This document shows, piece by piece, positions 58,824-64,000 of a stretch of 64,000 bases of DNA. Position 1 is the first letter of the stretch; each line of letters starts with the position of its first letter. Source of the DNA: Mesodorylaimus sp. YZB2_4 (taxonomy: Eukaryota; Nematoda; Enoplea; Dorylaimida; Dorylaimidae); contig JASANH010001643.1 of assembly GCA_030248295.1 (NCBI GenBank), positions 124,001 through 188,000 on the forward strand, written 5' to 3'. The position numbers and the translations under genes are program-made. The notes beneath the pieces were generated by a model that was given only the letters and a program-made list of their open reading frames with translations, ran no database searches and was not told the DNA's origin.

Positions 58824-59259
58824 TTTTGAATACCCGAATAAAAAGAGTCTGCGATATTTTAGCCTTTTCTTAGTTCAATAGTTTTATCAATTTCAATTTT
58901 TTAAAAAATCAGGAGCTGGGCCTAAACGTACGAAGTCGAATCTTAGCGCGTACAGTATTCTAAGCGCACACAATAGTGATGCGCAGGTTCGACTGTGCTA
59001 TCACAAAGCGACCCAATTTTCGCTGCGCGTGCTTCGCGACAAAGGACAATAATTAGACAGGTTTGGGCTGTCTGTCGGTCGGTCGGTCGGTGGTTTTGGT
59101 GTTTGAAAAAGACTTTGTCGAGTAGATTTGTGAACAAAGCTACTCACGAGCCTAATTTAGTGAGTGAGTTTTGATAATATGTTTTTGAAATAGTCTTAAC
59201 TGTTTTTCTATCCTTAGGATCGTCTGACTAGTGTTGTTACTCGTAATGTAATTTATCAA
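58824..59259. promoter_or_regulatory. Candidate bidirectional promoter between ALG3 and BTBD10
   Basis: The start codons of two divergently transcribed conserved genes are 436 bp apart, so both promoters must lie in or across this interval. It contains a short (CGGT)n run near 59080. No clear TATA box or trans-splice acceptor could be assigned. Confidence 0.5.
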
Positions 59260-61826
<2,567 letters not shown>

Positions 61827-62491
61827 GAGAGTCTATAATGGAAATGGCCAGTTGCTTTTTCATACTCGCAATCTCGTTCAACGAGTTCTTACTTTTCAAT
61901 TGCGTCTTGGATTAGTATTCTTGCGATGATTCTTTTTTTGGAAATGTTCATTTTTTGGAACTAAATGGCTTTCGTCATTCTTATGCCTTTCAGTTTTCTG
62001 GCCTAAAGTGCTAATGTCACTTACAATGCTTACTGCTGTACAGTACATAGGCTTGGTTTGTGTTTAAATTATTTCATATTCGATTCGTGTTGCACGTTGG
62101 TATGCCCAGTTTGGACTAACATAAGGTTCTGGTATTGCAAGTTTTACTCGAAAAGATTCAATGCAAAAAGACTTTTTTCTGTGCAATTTCGTTTCATGGA
62201 CGACTGTAGAGAATGGTATTATAAGTGATAAGGATTCTATATAAAATGGTAGATGTGGGGACTGACTATTGACGGGATACAGGGTCACACATTTTTAGTG
62301 TGGACCATACAAAAGAGCGTTGGACAAAATATAAGACACAAAGCGCAGAATAAAATCGAGGAAAGAACCTGAACCTGAGCGAAAACGCCGACAAGCCTTT
62401 AAAAAATCGCGGATAAAAATGAAATGACACAACATTCTCGTATAGGTCCAAAAAAGAAGCCCGAAAAATGACGCGTCTTTTAGTTTCAAGC
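61827..62491. other. Convergent 3' region between BTBD10 and PDCD10
   Basis: AT-rich with short ORFs only; presumed 3' UTRs of both genes. No terminator-like or repeat structure was recognised. Confidence 0.5.
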
Positions 62492-63121
62492 TCAAGCATC
62501 TAATTTATCACGAACCGTTTTGATGATGAGTGAAGTTTGATAAATCAGTTGATTTGCGCTGACAAATACTTGAACGTGTTCCTCGCCTCGAAAATATTCT
62601 TTCAGAGTATTGCTGAATCGTTTGCTGTATTTGACGAATTCTCGTTTCCGTTGTTCGATTGGTGGTTGCAAATGATCAGGCACCGATTGTAAGAGATTAT
62701 TGGTAGCGTCCAATAATTTTTTGATACTACTAGCGATTTCTTTAATTGTTTCCAAAAATCGACGCCGATCAGCCATTTCGTCCGGAATACGAGCTAAAAT
62801 TTTTCGCAAGGCGACAGCTCGTTGTGATAATTCTTGAAAAAGTGGATCACCAGCTCGTTTATTTTTTATCAATAAATCATCGATTGGCGCTTGCGCTTGA
62901 AGACGTAAAAAGGCTTCTTGTAAATTGACATTCAATTCGGATTTGGATAAAATTGCCCGAACCAAATCTAATAAAAAACCGGGTTGTTCGTGATCGGACG
63001 TTTGTAATGCGGTTCGTAATGTTTGGACAGCGGCGCCATCTTTTCCTTCTAATTTATCCAAAACTGGTCCGAACAAAGAATTATATGCCATAGCTGCCAA
63101 ATACGTTTCTTCCCCCGTCAT
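62492..63121 (-). CDS. PDCD10: PDCD10/CCM3 (programmed cell death 10)
   Basis: A single exon of 209 residues, the family length (human 212), beginning at MTGEETYLAAMAYNSLFGPV. The N-terminal dimerisation helices contain GAAVQTLRTALQ and EQPGFLLDLVRAILSK. The conserved middle reads ALRKILARIPDEMADRRRFL and TIKEIASSIKKLLDATNN. The focal-adhesion-targeting-homology part ends with KREFVKYSKRFSNTLKEYF, VFVSANQLIYQTSLII and VRDKLDA. The protein scaffolds GCKIII kinases (Mst4/Stk24/25) and the STRIPAK PP2A complex, acting at Golgi, junctions and excretory-canal-type tubes. Absence of introns is unusual beside its heavily split neighbours and might mean retroposition or intron loss. No poly-A tract or target-site duplication was seen. 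Confidence 0.95.
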   Translation of the reverse strand: MTGEETYLAAMAYNSLFGPVLDKLEGKDGAAVQTLRTALQTSDHEQPGFLLDLVRAILSKSELNVNLQEAFLRLQAQAPIDDLLIKNKRAGDPLFQELSQRAVALRKILARIPDEMADRRRFLETIKEIASSIKKLLDATNNLLQSVPDHLQPPIEQRKREFVKYSKRFSNTLKEYFRGEEHVQVFVSANQLIYQTSLIIKTVRDKLDA

Positions 63122-63691
63122 GATAAATGCTCTAATTTTAGATACAACAGATTCAAAGAAATTGTATCGATCGACTCAAGGAAAACGACAGACTCGATCA
63201 GCGGGCGGGCGGAAGTAAGGGATGTGCGCGACACGGCTAACTAAGTACTTTCCTTAGCACGGCTAACAAGTTATCTGCAAGAGCACAAGAAAAGTGCGTG
63301 TCGTGGGTTATCTGAGGTCAGGCAGGATTGGATTGAGAGAATTTCAATTTACAGCGGGAAATTATGAATTTACAACGGTTTGAAGCATGAATTCATTCTG
63401 ATTTGAGCACTGAAATCGGTTAAGCGCACGAATTAACAGCTCCTCAGAAAAAAGGTGATTCAAAATTCGAACTCTCGAAATGCAATCACTCAGTTTCCCC
63501 TGATTTCGGCTCCCAAATCTCCATTTTCCTACATTTTCCAGACACTTTTCAAATCCCTGACTTTTCTAGGTTTTCTGTTTTCCTCCCTTGTATGAGCAGA
63601 GTTATGACAAGGTTGCATCTAAATCAACAGGTCCATCGTGACGCCAGATTGCAATTATCAATGATTATACGAAAACCTTGCAAGGCCGACC
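63122..63691. other. Upstream flank of PDCD10
   Basis: A possible acceptor-like ttag about 14 bases before the PDCD10 ATG could be a trans-splice site, but this is guesswork. Nothing else was recognised. Confidence 0.35.
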
Positions 63692-63997
63692 TTATCTTTG
63701 ATCGCAGCTACTTGGTCTGGCTGGAGTGGGACACGAGCGGAACTTGCTTGCAGCACGACGAAGCGAATAGGAGCGAGTCAGATTTGATGGGCCGCATTGT
63801 TCTGAATATCGATGGATTGGCGGCACGAGATCATTTTTGCCAGCTGACAGGACAAATTGATGCAGCGATCGTGCTTTTGATAATACCTCGCTCAGACAGT
63901 CCCCTCGTAGCGCTGGTATATACTTGGAGATCGATGACAAAATAGCAGTCAATTCCGCTTGATTTTCTGCGTCAGAATTCGTTTCTTTTTCGGCCAT
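63692..63997 (-). CDS. Possible start of an unidentified gene at the window edge
   Basis: A 101-codon minus ORF begins MAEKETNSDAENQAELTAIL, close to the right edge, with an acidic, plausibly helical N-terminus. The second half is basic and less protein-like, so a splice donor may lie inside it. No domain is recognised and I cannot tell whether it is real. If it is, it is a small gene on the same strand as PDCD10. Confidence 0.25.
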   Translation of the reverse strand: MAEKETNSDAENQAELTAILSSISKYIPALRGDCLSEVLSKARSLHQFVLSAGKNDLVPPIHRYSEQCGPSNLTRSYSLRRAASKFRSCPTPARPSSCDQR

Positions 63998-64000
63998 CGT

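Noticed and set aside
63592..63945. Plus-strand 117-codon ORF at the right edge
   Set aside because: It is antisense to the equally uncertain ORF at 63692-63997 and has no domain signature.

Overview
This is eukaryotic nuclear DNA from an animal, almost certainly a nematode. Short canonical GT-AG introns interrupt nearly every gene. There is a divergent major-sperm-protein (MSP) domain gene, and single-exon-scale PTP, Fer-type kinase and PP1-like genes of the kinds that are expanded and sperm-associated in nematodes. No operon structure or bacterial signal is visible. I cannot name the species; gene density is low and the repeat load is high, unlike Caenorhabditis elegans.

Layout. 1-6.4 kb: nothing recognisable. 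6.5-9.3 kb: tail of a non-LTR retrotransposon fused to a stray copy of the last exon of a tyrosine phosphatase, followed by the complete phosphatase gene. 10.9-14.6 kb: two decayed copies of a DEG/ENaC channel gene, separated by a repeat element. 16.2-16.5 kb: last two exons of an unidentified membrane protein. 17.0-25.6 kb (minus): a 1826-residue RIN/Sprint Rab5 exchange factor rebuilt exon by exon (SH2, VPS9, RA). 27.6-30.8 kb (minus): GIPC PDZ adaptor. 31.4 kb: tRNA-Thr(AGT). 32.5-34.05 kb: SH2-tyrosine kinase of Fer type. 35.7-36.4 kb: fragment of a SWIM/MULE-type gene. 37.7-45.9 kb (minus): one PP1-like pseudogene and two intact PP1-like phosphatases, with nested DNA transposons and a CAP-domain pseudogene between them. 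49.1-49.8 kb (minus): MSP-domain protein with an acidic tail. 50-54 kb: repeats, including a perfect 37 x 17 bp array. 54.4-58.8 kb (minus): ALG3 mannosyltransferase with a hAT-like element in an intron. 59.3-61.8 kb: BTBD10. 62.5-63.1 kb (minus): PDCD10/CCM3. An unassigned ORF runs to the right edge.

Two gene classes are interleaved. Conserved housekeeping or signalling genes (RIN, GIPC, ALG3, BTBD10, PDCD10) have A/T-ending codons and sit mainly at 17-31 kb and 54-63 kb. Short, GC-rich genes with introns of about 40-190 bp (PTP, kinase, two PP1-like, MSP) make a putative sperm-type phospho-signalling and motility group. The space between is filled by tRNA-derived SINEs, TIR elements with readable target-site duplications, fold-back elements and dispersed repeats.

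The most rewarding observations are a 1.27 kb MULE deletion derivative with intact 9-bp target-site duplications inside a second element; a hAT-like element with an 8-bp duplication; the perfect 17-mer array, open in all three frames of one strand; gene-conversion-like identity of the two PTP last exons; and lineage-specific changes in catalytic motifs of the kinase, the PP1-like enzymes and the VPS9 domain.
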